From Flavobacterium urocaniciphilum (GTDB lineage: Bacteria > Bacteroidota > Bacteroidia > Flavobacteriales > Flavobacteriaceae): a DNA stretch of 64,000 bases. The position numbers were made by a program, and so were the translations under genes. Below the pieces are notes generated by a model, which worked only from the letters and a program-made list of their open reading frames with translations, did not search any database and was not told the origin of the DNA. This document shows positions 44,972 to 52,907 of this stretch, one piece after another. The DNA lies in assembly GCF_900110615.1 (NCBI RefSeq), contig NZ_FOEI01000006.1, positions 1 to 64,000 on the forward strand, read 5' to 3'. Within the stretch, counting starts at the first letter, position 1, and each line of letters starts with the position of its first letter.

Positions 44972-45057
44972 GTGTATGGGGAATGTATGAGGAGTGTATG
45001 CTGAGTGTATGCTAGAAGTATGTATGAAGTATAGATGATGTATGAAACAAGTATGAA
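44972..45057. repeat. degenerate short tandem repeat, (A)GTGTATG units
   Basis: About nine TATG-containing units of roughly 10-12 bp (GTGTATGGGG, AATGTATGAGG, AGTGTATGCTG, AGTGTATGCTA and so on) fill the gap downstream of the VanZ-like gene. Confidence 0.75.
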
Positions 45058-45178
45058 AAAGATACTTAAAAAATTATGCAGAAGTAATTATGTTGAGTTG
45101 AATTTTGTAGCTTAATATTTTATAAAAGCGTAAAAAATCACGATATTTGCCTTCCAAAATGTTATAAAAATTAAGATT

Positions 45179-45355
45179 ATGAACAAAAATACAGTTTTAG
45201 CGTGGGCTACTGGAATTATGGTAATTATGGGTATCATTATTATTGGTCTTGCTATTTACCGATATGATGATGTAGCAGGCTGGGGATTTGCAGCTGTAGG
45301 TGTAGGTTTTTTTGCCAATGCATGGGTATTTAATGCCTTAAAAGGTAGAATGTAA
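45179..45355 (+). CDS. small membrane protein, CAL67264-like family
   Basis: A 58-residue protein from ATG 45179 to TAA 45353-45355. It has one or two hydrophobic helices (VLAWATGIMVIMGIIIIGLA and GWGFAAVGVGFFANAWVF), with YRYDDVAG between them and NALKGRM at the end. This pattern is that of the conserved flavobacterial CAL67264-type membrane protein often found near an ABC-F gene. Role unknown. Confidence 0.78.
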   Translation: MNKNTVLAWATGIMVIMGIIIIGLAIYRYDDVAGWGFAAVGVGFFANAWVFNALKGRM

Positions 45356-45521
45356 GTTCAATTTACGATTTACGATTTAGGATTTACGAATAAAGTTGAG
45401 CGGAAACTTAGAAGTTATATGAGTTAATAAATCATTCAGTATCCAACAACCAGCATTCAACATCAAACATCCAACAACAAACATCCAACATAAAAATAAA
45501 TAACAATAAATAAACAAAAAT

Positions 45522-47213
45522 ATGTCAGACGATAAGAAAGTCATTTTCTCAATGCAAAAATTGAGTAAAACCTATCAAGGTTCAGATAAGCAAGTCTTAA
45601 AAAATATATATTTAAGTTTCTTCTACGGTGCCAAAATTGGTATCTTAGGTTTAAACGGTTCGGGTAAATCCTCTTTATTAAAAATCATCGCTGGAGTAGA
45701 TAAAAACTATCAAGGTGATGTTGTTTTTGCTCCAGGTTACACAGTTGGATATTTAGAGCAAGAGCCACAATTAGATGAATCAAAAACAGTACTTGAAGTA
45801 GTTCGTGAAGGAGCTGCAGAAATTTTCGAATTATTAGCTGAATTCAACAAAATTAACGACGATTTCGGATTACCAGAAGTGTATGAAGATGCCGATAAAA
45901 TGGATAAGTTAATGGAGCGTCAAGCGGTTTTACAAGATAGAATCGATGCTTGTGGTGCTTGGGAAATCGATACGAAATTAGAAATCGCAATGGATGCTTT
46001 ACGTACTCCAGATGCAGATACTCCAATTTCGGTTTTATCAGGTGGAGAAAAACGTCGTGTTGCTTTATGTAGATTATTATTACAACAACCAGATGTTTTA
46101 TTATTAGATGAGCCTACCAACCACTTAGATGCAGAATCAGTATTATGGTTAGAGCAACATTTAGCACAATATTCTGGAACAGTAATCGCGGTAACGCACG
46201 ATAGATATTTCTTAGATAACGTTGCAGGTTGGATTTTAGAGTTGGATAGAGGAGAAGGTATTCCATGGAAAGGAAACTATTCGTCTTGGTTAGAGCAAAA
46301 ATCGAACAGAATGGCGTTAGAAGAAAAAGTAGCTTCTAAACGCAGAAAGAACTTAGAACGTGAGTTAGAATGGGTTCGTCAAGGAGCTAAAGGTCGCCAA
46401 ACGAAACAAAAAGCACGTTTACAGAACTACGATAAATTATTAAACGAAGATCAAAAAGAACTAGACGAAAAATTAGAAATCTACTTTCCTAATGGTCCAC
46501 GTTTAGGAACAAATGTAATTGAAGCGAAAAATGTTTCTAAAGCATTTGGAGATAAATTATTATACGACGATTTAAATTTCGTTTTACCACAAGCAGGTAT
46601 TGTTGGAATTATCGGACCAAATGGTGCTGGTAAATCAACAATTTTCAAAATGATTATGGGTGAGCAACAACCTGATGGTGGTAGTTTTTCAATTGGTGAT
46701 ACAGTAAAAATCGCTTATGTAGATCAATCTCACGCGAATATTGATGTAAATAAATCACTTTGGGAAAACTTCTGTGACGGTCAGGAATTAATCATGATGG
46801 GTGGTCGTCAAGTAAATTCAAGAGCGTATTTATCACGTTTCAACTTTGGTGGAAGCGATCAAAACAAAAAAGTTTCAACTTTATCAGGTGGTGAAAGAAA
46901 CCGTTTACACTTAGCGATGACTTTAAAAGAAGAAGGAAACGTTTTGTTACTGGATGAGCCAACGAATGATTTAGATGTTAATACACTACGTGCCTTAGAA
47001 GAAGGTTTAGAAAACTTTGCGGGTTGTGCGGTAATTATTTCTCACGACAGATGGTTCTTAGATAGAGTTTGTACACATATCTTAGCATTCGAAGGAGATT
47101 CTCAAGTGTATTACTTTGAAGGAAGTTTCTCTGAGTATGAAGAGAATAAACGCAAACGTTTAGGTAAAGAAGTAACACCTACTCGAATCAAATACAAAAA
47201 ATTAATTCGTTAA
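45522..47213 (+). CDS. ettA: ABC-F protein, energy-dependent translational throttle EttA type
   Basis: A 563-residue soluble protein with two ATPase domains: Walker A GLNGSGKSSLL and GPNGAGKSTIF, signatures LSGGEKRRVALC and LSGGERNRLHLA, Walker B VLLLDEPTNHLD and VLLLDEPTNDLD. An arm and linker with the RRKNLERELEWVRQGAKGR type sequence precedes the second domain. EttA binds the ribosomal E site and gates elongation by ATP/ADP ratio. Confidence 0.93.
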   Translation: MSDDKKVIFSMQKLSKTYQGSDKQVLKNIYLSFFYGAKIGILGLNGSGKSSLLKIIAGVDKNYQGDVVFAPGYTVGYLEQEPQLDESKTVLEVVREGAAEIFELLAEFNKINDDFGLPEVYEDADKMDKLMERQAVLQDRIDACGAWEIDTKLEIAMDALRTPDADTPISVLSGGEKRRVALCRLLLQQPDVLLLDEPTNHLDAESVLWLEQHLAQYSGTVIAVTHDRYFLDNVAGWILELDRGEGIPWKGNYSSWLEQKSNRMALEEKVASKRRKNLERELEWVRQGAKGRQTKQKARLQNYDKLLNEDQKELDEKLEIYFPNGPRLGTNVIEAKNVSKAFGDKLLYDDLNFVLPQAGIVGIIGPNGAGKSTIFKMIMGEQQPDGGSFSIGDTVKIAYVDQSHANIDVNKSLWENFCDGQELIMMGGRQVNSRAYLSRFNFGGSDQNKKVSTLSGGERNRLHLAMTLKEEGNVLLLDEPTNDLDVNTLRALEEGLENFAGCAVIISHDRWFLDRVCTHILAFEGDSQVYYFEGSFSEYEENKRKRLGKEVTPTRIKYKKLIR

Positions 47214-47230
47214 TTAAAATAATCCTATTA

Positions 47231-47258
47231 AAATCCTGATTTATGTCAGGATTTTTTT
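47231..47258 (+). terminator. intrinsic terminator
   Basis: AAATCCTGA-TTTA-TGTCAGGATTTTTTTAT, a stem of about 7 bp with T run after the ABC-F gene. Confidence 0.8.
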
Positions 47259-47285
47259 ATTTTTACAATACTTCAATAAAATGAA

Positions 47286-49472
47286 ATGAGAACAAGGTTA
47301 ATTTTATTACTTTTTTTTATTCTTGTCTTCCACAAATTTAATTTTGCTCAATCTGTCGTGACTAACAAAGAGGAAGCAAAAACCACACTAAAAAAAGCTA
47401 TTGACGATTTAAACAAACTCGATTGTAAGTCATCTTTAGACAATGCACAAAAAGTATTAAAATATTCCTTCGAAAACGACGATTATAGTTATTCTGCAAA
47501 AGCCTACAACATTATAGGTTTAAATTACGAAGAATTTTCCGATCTTAAAAAAGCACTTTATTATTATACTGAAGGAATAAAATATGCCTTAAAAGCAAAT
47601 GATGTTCAACAAATTGAATATTTGTATAACAATACCGGAAACCTTTATTTCTTTCGATTGGATAATCCAAAAATAGGATTGGATTATTATTTGAAGTGTT
47701 ATAAGTATTCCAAAATGCATGGCGATTTATTAGATATTGCTTTTACCGAATTAAACATTGCAGATGTTTATTTTAAACTAGAACAATATGAAGAAGGTAA
47801 AAAGTATTTAGATCGCATCATTCCTACCTTAAAAGATAAAAACGAATTTGAAATGTATGTTACCTATTACACGCTTTTAGGTAATTATTATTCGAGTAAA
47901 AATCAAAATATAGAAGCCGAGAAAAATTACAACCTTGTAATAGAACGTTTAAAAGAAAATAATGTTGAGTTTTATAAGCCAAATGAAGTAGAAATCTACG
48001 ATGAAATTTATAAGTTTTACAAGAAGAATAACAATATTGCAAAAGCATTATTTTATTTAGAAAAACACGATAAACTTCAAGACGAACTGGAATTAAAAAC
48101 CCGAAGTCAGGATATTAAATTTGCGGGTACTTCTATCGATGTGTTAGAAATGAATAATAAAATTCAGAAAATTGCAACCGAAAAGAAAGTGCAAGATCAA
48201 AAAATGAACGCCTCTTCCAAGTTGGTAAAAATGAGTTTGTTCTTCGCAGGTATTTTATTGATTTTCTTAATCTTTATATTTAAAAACTACTTAGAATATA
48301 GAGAATTAAACAAAAAGCTGAATGTTTCCCACGAACAATTGAAAATTGCAAAACAAAAATCGGAAGAAGCATCTATTTTAAAATCTCAGTTTTTAACCAA
48401 TGTGAGTCACGAACTAAGAACACCTTTATACGGAGTAATCGGTATGGCCGACATAATTGAAAGCGAGCATAAAGAATTAAAAAACAACGAATACTTCAAA
48501 GCATTAAAATTCTCGTCTAACTATTTATTATCCTTAATTAACGACGTTTTAAATGTTTATAAAATTGAAGATGAGAAGTTCGAATTAAAATTCGAAAACG
48601 TAGAATTACGCAAAGAAGTTAAAACCATCAAACAGAGTTTAAAAGTCATTGCTCGTTCTAACAACAACGACATCATTTTAAATTTTGACGAATCAGTTCC
48701 GCAATTCATTAAAACCGATTTAACTCGTTTTTCTCAAATCTTAATCAATTTAATTAGTAATTCCCTAAAATTTACTAAAAACGGACATGTAAAAATTGTT
48801 TTTAATTTGATTGAAGAAAACGAAGTAACGTTTATTAAAATTTCGGTTATCGATAACGGAATAGGAATTCCAGAAGAATATTTGGATAAAATATTTGATA
48901 AGTTTGTGCAATTAGACGTTCAGTTGCAAGATCAGTACAAAGGAACAGGTTTAGGACTTTCCATCGTTAAAAAATTAGTAGAATTGTTTAACGGAACTAT
49001 TACTGTAGAAAGTAAAATTAACGAAGGAACCCAATTCAACATACAATTACCGTATGTTAAATCGGAATTAGAAAGCGATATAAGCGAACATGAGGAAAAA
49101 GCGAAACCTCATATTGCCAACTTGAATATTTTGGTTGTAGAAGACAATAAAATCAACCAAATGGTAACCAAAAAATTATTGGAAAAATGCCATCATAAAT
49201 GCACCATTGTGGAAAACGGACAAGAAGCGATTGACATTATTAAGGTTAAACCATTCGACTTAATATTAATGGACATTCACATGCCGGTATTAAACGGAAT
49301 AGAAACTTCTAAACAAATACGCGAATTAGGCATTACCACGCCAATTATCGCCTTAACTGCTTCCGATAGAAACGAAGTATTAGATGAGGTACAATCGAAC
49401 GGTATTAGCGATATTTTAGTAAAACCGTTTGAGTTTAAAGATTTACAATTGATTATTGATAGACATTTGTAA
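47286..49472 (+). CDS. hybrid sensor histidine kinase with periplasmic TPR region
   Basis: A 728-residue paralogue of the kinase at 42181. Signal peptide (about 21 residues), TPR repeats (YSAKAYNIIGLNYEEFSDLKKALYYY and on), a helix near 320 (LFFAGILLIFLIFIF), HisKA with TNVSHELRTPLYGVIG, HATPase (NSLKFTKNG, DNGIGIPEEYL, GTGLGLSIVKKLVEL) and a receiver (ILVVEDNKINQ, LILMDIHMPVLNG). Likely autonomous signalling without an obvious cognate regulator nearby. Confidence 0.92.
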   Translation: MRTRLILLLFFILVFHKFNFAQSVVTNKEEAKTTLKKAIDDLNKLDCKSSLDNAQKVLKYSFENDDYSYSAKAYNIIGLNYEEFSDLKKALYYYTEGIKYALKANDVQQIEYLYNNTGNLYFFRLDNPKIGLDYYLKCYKYSKMHGDLLDIAFTELNIADVYFKLEQYEEGKKYLDRIIPTLKDKNEFEMYVTYYTLLGNYYSSKNQNIEAEKNYNLVIERLKENNVEFYKPNEVEIYDEIYKFYKKNNNIAKALFYLEKHDKLQDELELKTRSQDIKFAGTSIDVLEMNNKIQKIATEKKVQDQKMNASSKLVKMSLFFAGILLIFLIFIFKNYLEYRELNKKLNVSHEQLKIAKQKSEEASILKSQFLTNVSHELRTPLYGVIGMADIIESEHKELKNNEYFKALKFSSNYLLSLINDVLNVYKIEDEKFELKFENVELRKEVKTIKQSLKVIARSNNNDIILNFDESVPQFIKTDLTRFSQILINLISNSLKFTKNGHVKIVFNLIEENEVTFIKISVIDNGIGIPEEYLDKIFDKFVQLDVQLQDQYKGTGLGLSIVKKLVELFNGTITVESKINEGTQFNIQLPYVKSELESDISEHEEKAKPHIANLNILVVEDNKINQMVTKKLLEKCHHKCTIVENGQEAIDIIKVKPFDLILMDIHMPVLNGIETSKQIRELGITTPIIALTASDRNEVLDEVQSNGISDILVKPFEFKDLQLIIDRHL

Positions 49473-49506
49473 AAAAAGAGCAACTGGAAGGTTGCTCTTT
49501 TTTTTG
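49471..49506. terminator. bidirectional intrinsic terminator
   Basis: AAAAAAAGAGCAACC-type stem: AAAGAGCAAC-TGGAAG-GTTGCTCTTT flanked by A and T runs, between convergent genes. Confidence 0.88.
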
Positions 49507-49542
49507 TTTGATGTTTGAAGTTATTGAATGTTTTACTAAACC

Positions 49543-50223
49543 TTATTTACTTATTACCACTCCAATAATATCCGATTGGTTTATTAAACCTATATATCTT
49601 GAATCTTCTGAGTTGTCTCTATTGTCACCCAAAACAAATACTTTTCCATTTGGGATTTTTATTGGTCCGAAATTATCTTTATTCCAATTGTTTTTATAAA
49701 CCGCAGAAATGTATTGATCTGGTTTTCCTTTTTCGTCAAGTAGTCTTTTAGAGTTCAGATTATATTTTTTAGCTATTGAAGTTTCTAAACCAATTATAAA
49801 AGTATTGTGATCAAGTTGATGCACACCATTTTTTTCTGTAAGTTTTACGCTGGTGTTAATTTTATTAAAATCTTCTTGTGCTATTTTATAATTATGAATC
49901 AATTCTGTGTTTTCGTCCAAATTTTTTTCATTAAGAAAAACAACACCGTTTTTTATTTCAATAACATCATTTTCCATTCCACATAATCTATGTACTCTAG
50001 TTTGTTTTCCAAAATGTGGATTTTCATTCTCATAACAAACAAAATCTCCAATTTTTGGTTCTATTAAATTAGTTGCAAAAAACCAACTATTCAATTTTAA
50101 ATTTGGTTCGTTTGAAGTAGTTGGACTTTTATATGTTTTAAAAATTCCAGTTAACGACAATAAAAAATAAAGTACAATTATAATACTGATACCTATAGGT
50201 ACATATTTTAGTTTTTTGTTCAT
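49543..50223 (-). CDS. divergent signal peptidase I-like protein (S26)
   Basis: A 226-residue membrane protein: N-terminal helix (about 8-28), then box-B-like TTSNEPNLKLNSW (candidate serine), box C IGDFVCYEN, and box E VLGDNRDNSEDSRYIGLI, which is well kept. In box D, where the catalytic lysine stands in LepB (KRVVGLPGD), the sequence is TRVHRLCGMEND, so a histidine replaces the lysine as in Ser-His signal peptidases. It is probably specialised for a particular substrate or not active in the usual way. Confidence 0.75.
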   Translation of the reverse strand: MNKKLKYVPIGISIIIVLYFLLSLTGIFKTYKSPTTSNEPNLKLNSWFFATNLIEPKIGDFVCYENENPHFGKQTRVHRLCGMENDVIEIKNGVVFLNEKNLDENTELIHNYKIAQEDFNKINTSVKLTEKNGVHQLDHNTFIIGLETSIAKKYNLNSKRLLDEKGKPDQYISAVYKNNWNKDNFGPIKIPNGKVFVLGDNRDNSEDSRYIGLINQSDIIGVVISK

Positions 50224-50262
50224 GTGAGTTTTGTTTTTTTAATATTCGAAAAGTAAGGAAAT

Positions 50263-50364
50263 CCTTGCTGTGCAATGACTAGCAATGCCTAACCACTCCG
50301 TTAGGTTTCTTGACTTTGAACTTAATTATTCTTACTCAAAGTCGGGAGACTTTGTGTAGCGGGG
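50263..50364. repeat. 100-bp direct repeat, copy 1
   Basis: CCTTGCTGTGCAATGACTAG followed by GCCTAAC-CACTCC-GTTAGGT, ACTTTGA...TCAAAGT and AGTCGGGAGACT hairpins, ending TTTGTGTAG. About 85% identical to 51029-51129 in the same orientation. Confidence 0.88.
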
Positions 50365-50366
50365 GA

Positions 50367-51002
50367 TTAATCTCCAAAAACATTCCAATTAAGTTTTAGA
50401 TGTTCTTGACTATTAAACTTTTCTATTTTTTCAATAATAGATTTACGATGAGCTACACCACACAAATAAATTGCTGAATTGAAATTGTTATTTTTACAAT
50501 ATGAATAAATATTATTCATCATTGAATTTTCATACGATTCAATTTCTTCGTTAAAGACGATTTCTAATTTATGACCATTTAAAAGAGAACTTTCTAAAAC
50601 TCGCATTTCTTCTTGTAACTTAATGCTTTCAATGCAATTTAGAAATTCAAAACCATGCTCTTTAGCTAATGAATTATAATTATCAATTAATTTCTGCCAT
50701 TCTTTATTATCACAAACCAAGTTGTATTTTTTTTCAAATGCATCAGATAATCCGTTGTCTAGGACTGGAATAAATTCAAATGAATTATTTAAACTATAGT
50801 ATTGGATAGCAGATATTTCTAACTTCTTATGAAATACACCAAATGATGTAAATAAATGATTTTCATATTTTGAATAAGTTTCATTAAGAGCTTCTAAAAA
50901 AATAACTTCAGGGTTTATTTTTTCAATAATTTTGCATAGCTCAATGGAATTACATTTTCCTATTTCATTATGAATTGTACTTATAAAAGTTATGTTGTGC
51001 AT
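50367..51002 (-). CDS. TraB/GumN-like protein of unknown function
   Basis: A 211-residue protein starting MHNITFISTIHNEIGKCNSI and then EVIFLEALNETYSK, with YLCGVAHRKSIIEKI near the end. The H-x-E, ExxNE and GxxH elements recall TraB/PrgY/GumN-type (Tiki-like) hydrolase folds. It stands alone between two 100-bp direct repeats. Tentative. Confidence 0.6.
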   Translation of the reverse strand: MHNITFISTIHNEIGKCNSIELCKIIEKINPEVIFLEALNETYSKYENHLFTSFGVFHKKLEISAIQYYSLNNSFEFIPVLDNGLSDAFEKKYNLVCDNKEWQKLIDNYNSLAKEHGFEFLNCIESIKLQEEMRVLESSLLNGHKLEIVFNEEIESYENSMMNNIYSYCKNNNFNSAIYLCGVAHRKSIIEKIEKFNSQEHLKLNWNVFGD

Positions 51003-51028
51003 AATATTTTATTATAAATTAATCAATT

Positions 51029-51129
51029 CCTTGCAGTGTAATGACTGGCAATGCCTAACCACTCCGTTAGGTTTCCCAACTTTGAACTTACTTTTTTTTA
51101 CTCAAAGTCGGAAGACTTTGTGTAGGGGG
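51029..51129. repeat. 100-bp direct repeat, copy 2
   Basis: CCTTGCAGTGTAATGACTGG, GCCTAAC-CACTCC-GTTAGGT, ACTTTGA...TCAAAGT and AGTCGGAAGACT, TTTGTGTAG. Same order and spacing as 50263-50364. Confidence 0.88.
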
Positions 51130-51175
51130 TTAGGTGTAACTAGACTTTGTAAAGCGGTAGTTTGTCACTTATAAA

Positions 51176-51796
51176 CTATATAATTTTATCTGATTCAATT
51201 TTTCTATCCATTTTCGTAATTATTTCATGACATCTAAAGCAAACTGATATTAAGTCAAACAAAGGTTCATTAAAAACATGTTTATATGTAAGATGATGAA
51301 TTTGTGTGGCTTTATTGGCTAAACAACTTTGGCAAATAAAATTATCTCTTTTAAGTACAGATTTTCTTTTGAATTGCCAAGTTTCTGATTTTAAATATTC
51401 ATTATAACCAGGAAATTGATTTTCAAATGTGTAGTTTTCATTTTTGAAAGTATCAAATTTTACTTTGAATTCAGCATATTCTATAGCAGCCATTTTGTGA
51501 AATTGTTCAGCTTTATGTTCATCTCTCAATTTGATTTTATTCAAATCAAAATCGCTTTTCTTTAACGCAAGTCCAAAAGAATGTCCACAATTATTACATT
51601 GTTGTCTGATTTGAAAACCACCACCTCGCATATTTATTCTCACAGGAAGAATTTCTGGAGAATAACAGCAATTCTGATTATCTTTAGGTATGCTTTGTTG
51701 TTCGAAGCAGTTTGGACAGAATGCATAAACGTTAAATTTTCCTTTTTCAATTACCAATTCGGATGTACATTTCGGGCAATGATTATTAACATTCAT
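51176..51796 (-). CDS. HNH nuclease-like protein with zinc ribbons
   Basis: A 206-residue protein. N-terminal C-x2-C pairs (CPKCTSE, FCPNCFEQ) and QQCNNCGHSFG form zinc ribbons. The C-terminal part FICQSCLANKATQIHHLTY, then FNEPLFDLISVCFRCHEII, is an HNH (beta-beta-alpha metal) motif. Probable DNA nuclease; a role in restriction or mobile-element biology is possible, given the accessory surroundings. Confidence 0.8.
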   Translation of the reverse strand: MNVNNHCPKCTSELVIEKGKFNVYAFCPNCFEQQSIPKDNQNCCYSPEILPVRINMRGGGFQIRQQCNNCGHSFGLALKKSDFDLNKIKLRDEHKAEQFHKMAAIEYAEFKVKFDTFKNENYTFENQFPGYNEYLKSETWQFKRKSVLKRDNFICQSCLANKATQIHHLTYKHVFNEPLFDLISVCFRCHEIITKMDRKIESDKII

Positions 51797-51844
51797 ATTT
51801 TTATCTGACTTTATTTTATATTCTGATTTTTAACAACTTACCTA

Positions 51845-51971
51845 TAATGTTTCCAAGCTTGTTGTCAGTTACGAACTTCGGAACCGATTATTTTCTGTTA
51901 AAGTTAAAATTTCTTGCGAAATGTAAACGTATATTTACTACAAAATTCGCAATCTTGCCAAACGCCTGTTA
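51845..51971 (-). repeat. attC-like site of the solitary cassette (type B, degenerate outer edge)
   Basis: From GAACTTCGGAACCGATTATT to the end CTTGCCAAACGCCTGTTA it matches the type B sites at 15140 and 18669. The outer edge reads TAATGTTTCCAAGCTTGTTG in place of TAACGTTCCGGCGCTTGG, so the crossover C is lost. Confidence 0.85.
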
Positions 51972-51985
51972 GCAGCTGGCTTTTT

Positions 51986-52474
51986 TTACAATTTCAATAT
52001 TCCATTGAACTCTTTTATTTCTTTGTATACTTTAATTCCTAAAATATTCCATTCTAATGTACCTAACACATTGTATTTATAAGTGTTTTTAGAGTTTTTC
52101 ACTTCTTCAACTGATGAATAATGTGATTTCCAATCAGTACCAATTACAAACCCATATCTATTTGTTTTCGACGTTATATACAAAGTGTCTTTTCTTTTAC
52201 CATAAGAAATTCTCGTTTCAATTTTTGTAACTAATTTATCTTCGAGTATTTTTGATTTTGAGTTAGTATATATAACTTCATTATTTAATTCTGTAGTTTT
52301 TTCATGAAATTTTTCTTCAGTTGATTCTTTTAAAAATGAAATTATGAAAACAATAAAGATTAATGAAGCAAATAAACCTAGTTTTTCTTTAATTAATTTA
52401 GTGATTTTTATAAAGTTTATTAAACAAATTAATATTAACACAATGTTTATTATTCCCCAAACTAATTCAATCAT
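51986..52474 (-). CDS. solitary cassette protein: small membrane protein of unknown function
   Basis: A 162-residue protein with two N-terminal helices (about 5-22 and 35-50) and a soluble beta-rich rest (VTKIETRISYGKRKDTLYIT, FVIGTDWKSHYSS). No family recognised. It lies alone between a type B attC-like site and an attI-like core, about 14 kb from the nearest integrase gene. Confidence 0.65.
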   Translation of the reverse strand: MIELVWGIINIVLILICLINFIKITKLIKEKLGLFASLIFIVFIISFLKESTEEKFHEKTTELNNEVIYTNSKSKILEDKLVTKIETRISYGKRKDTLYITSKTNRYGFVIGTDWKSHYSSVEEVKNSKNTYKYNVLGTLEWNILGIKVYKEIKEFNGILKL

Positions 52475-52522
52475 AATTTTCTGTTTTTCTTAATTTTACT
52501 TGGGTTCTTCGTAGTTATCTGC

Positions 52523-52545
52523 TAACTTGTTTATATACGAAACCC
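52523..52545 (-). other. second attI-like site
   Basis: TAAC (52523-52526) followed by TTGTTTATATACG and then AAAC. The 16-mer AACTTGTTTATATACG (52524-52539) is identical to 35975-35990, the junction beside the integrase. The flanking sequences differ. Confidence 0.75.
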
Positions 52546-52575
52546 TCACTCGCATATTTATACTCATTAGTTTCC

Positions 52576-52605
52576 CAAATATATAAAAAAGTAATTTCTT
52601 ACAAA
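52576..52605 (-). promoter_or_regulatory. candidate promoter reading into the solitary cassette
   Basis: On the minus strand TTTG (52602-52605), 18 bases, then TATATTTG (52576-52583), the Bacteroidota -33/-7 boxes. Shares TTTGTAAGAAATTACT with the promoter at 57049-57081. Confidence 0.6.
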
Positions 52606-52630
52606 AAATTAATTTACATTTTGCGAATAG

Positions 52631-52853
52631 TTATTCACAAAAAGTGTAACAAATTTTTCATTTAAAATAAAATGTTACTAAAGTTGTAACTTTTTTTTTC
52701 GTTTTAATTTTTTTGTTACAAAAAATGTAACAAGTTTTTCAAGTTCAAATTATTTGTTACCAAGTTGTGGCAAAATTTTTTGTCAAATTTTTTTTGCCAC
52801 AAAACTGTGGCAATTTTTTTAAAAGGAATTTTTTTGCCACAAAGAGGTATAAA
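52631..52853. repeat. six-unit ladder of palindromes, 40-41 bp period
   Basis: Palindromes start at 52632, 52672, 52713, 52754, 52794 and 52834. Arms change in concert: TTGTTAC-N7-GTAACAA at 52713-52733, TTGTTAC-N6-GTGGCAA at 52754-52773, TTGCCAC-N6-GTGGCAA at 52794-52813. The outer units are weaker. Spacers are A/T runs. No gene in this 430-bp gap. Confidence 0.85.
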
Positions 52854-52854
52854 A

Positions 52855-52886
52855 AAAGAGCGACATTTCTGTCGCTCTTTTTATTT
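52855..52886 (-). terminator. intrinsic terminator
   Basis: AAAGAGCGACA-TTTC-TGTCGCTCTTT with T run, downstream of the delta-60 gene. Near-identical terminator at 57228-57256. Confidence 0.9.
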
Positions 52887-52907
52887 GTTATGTTAAAAGG
52901 TAATAAT

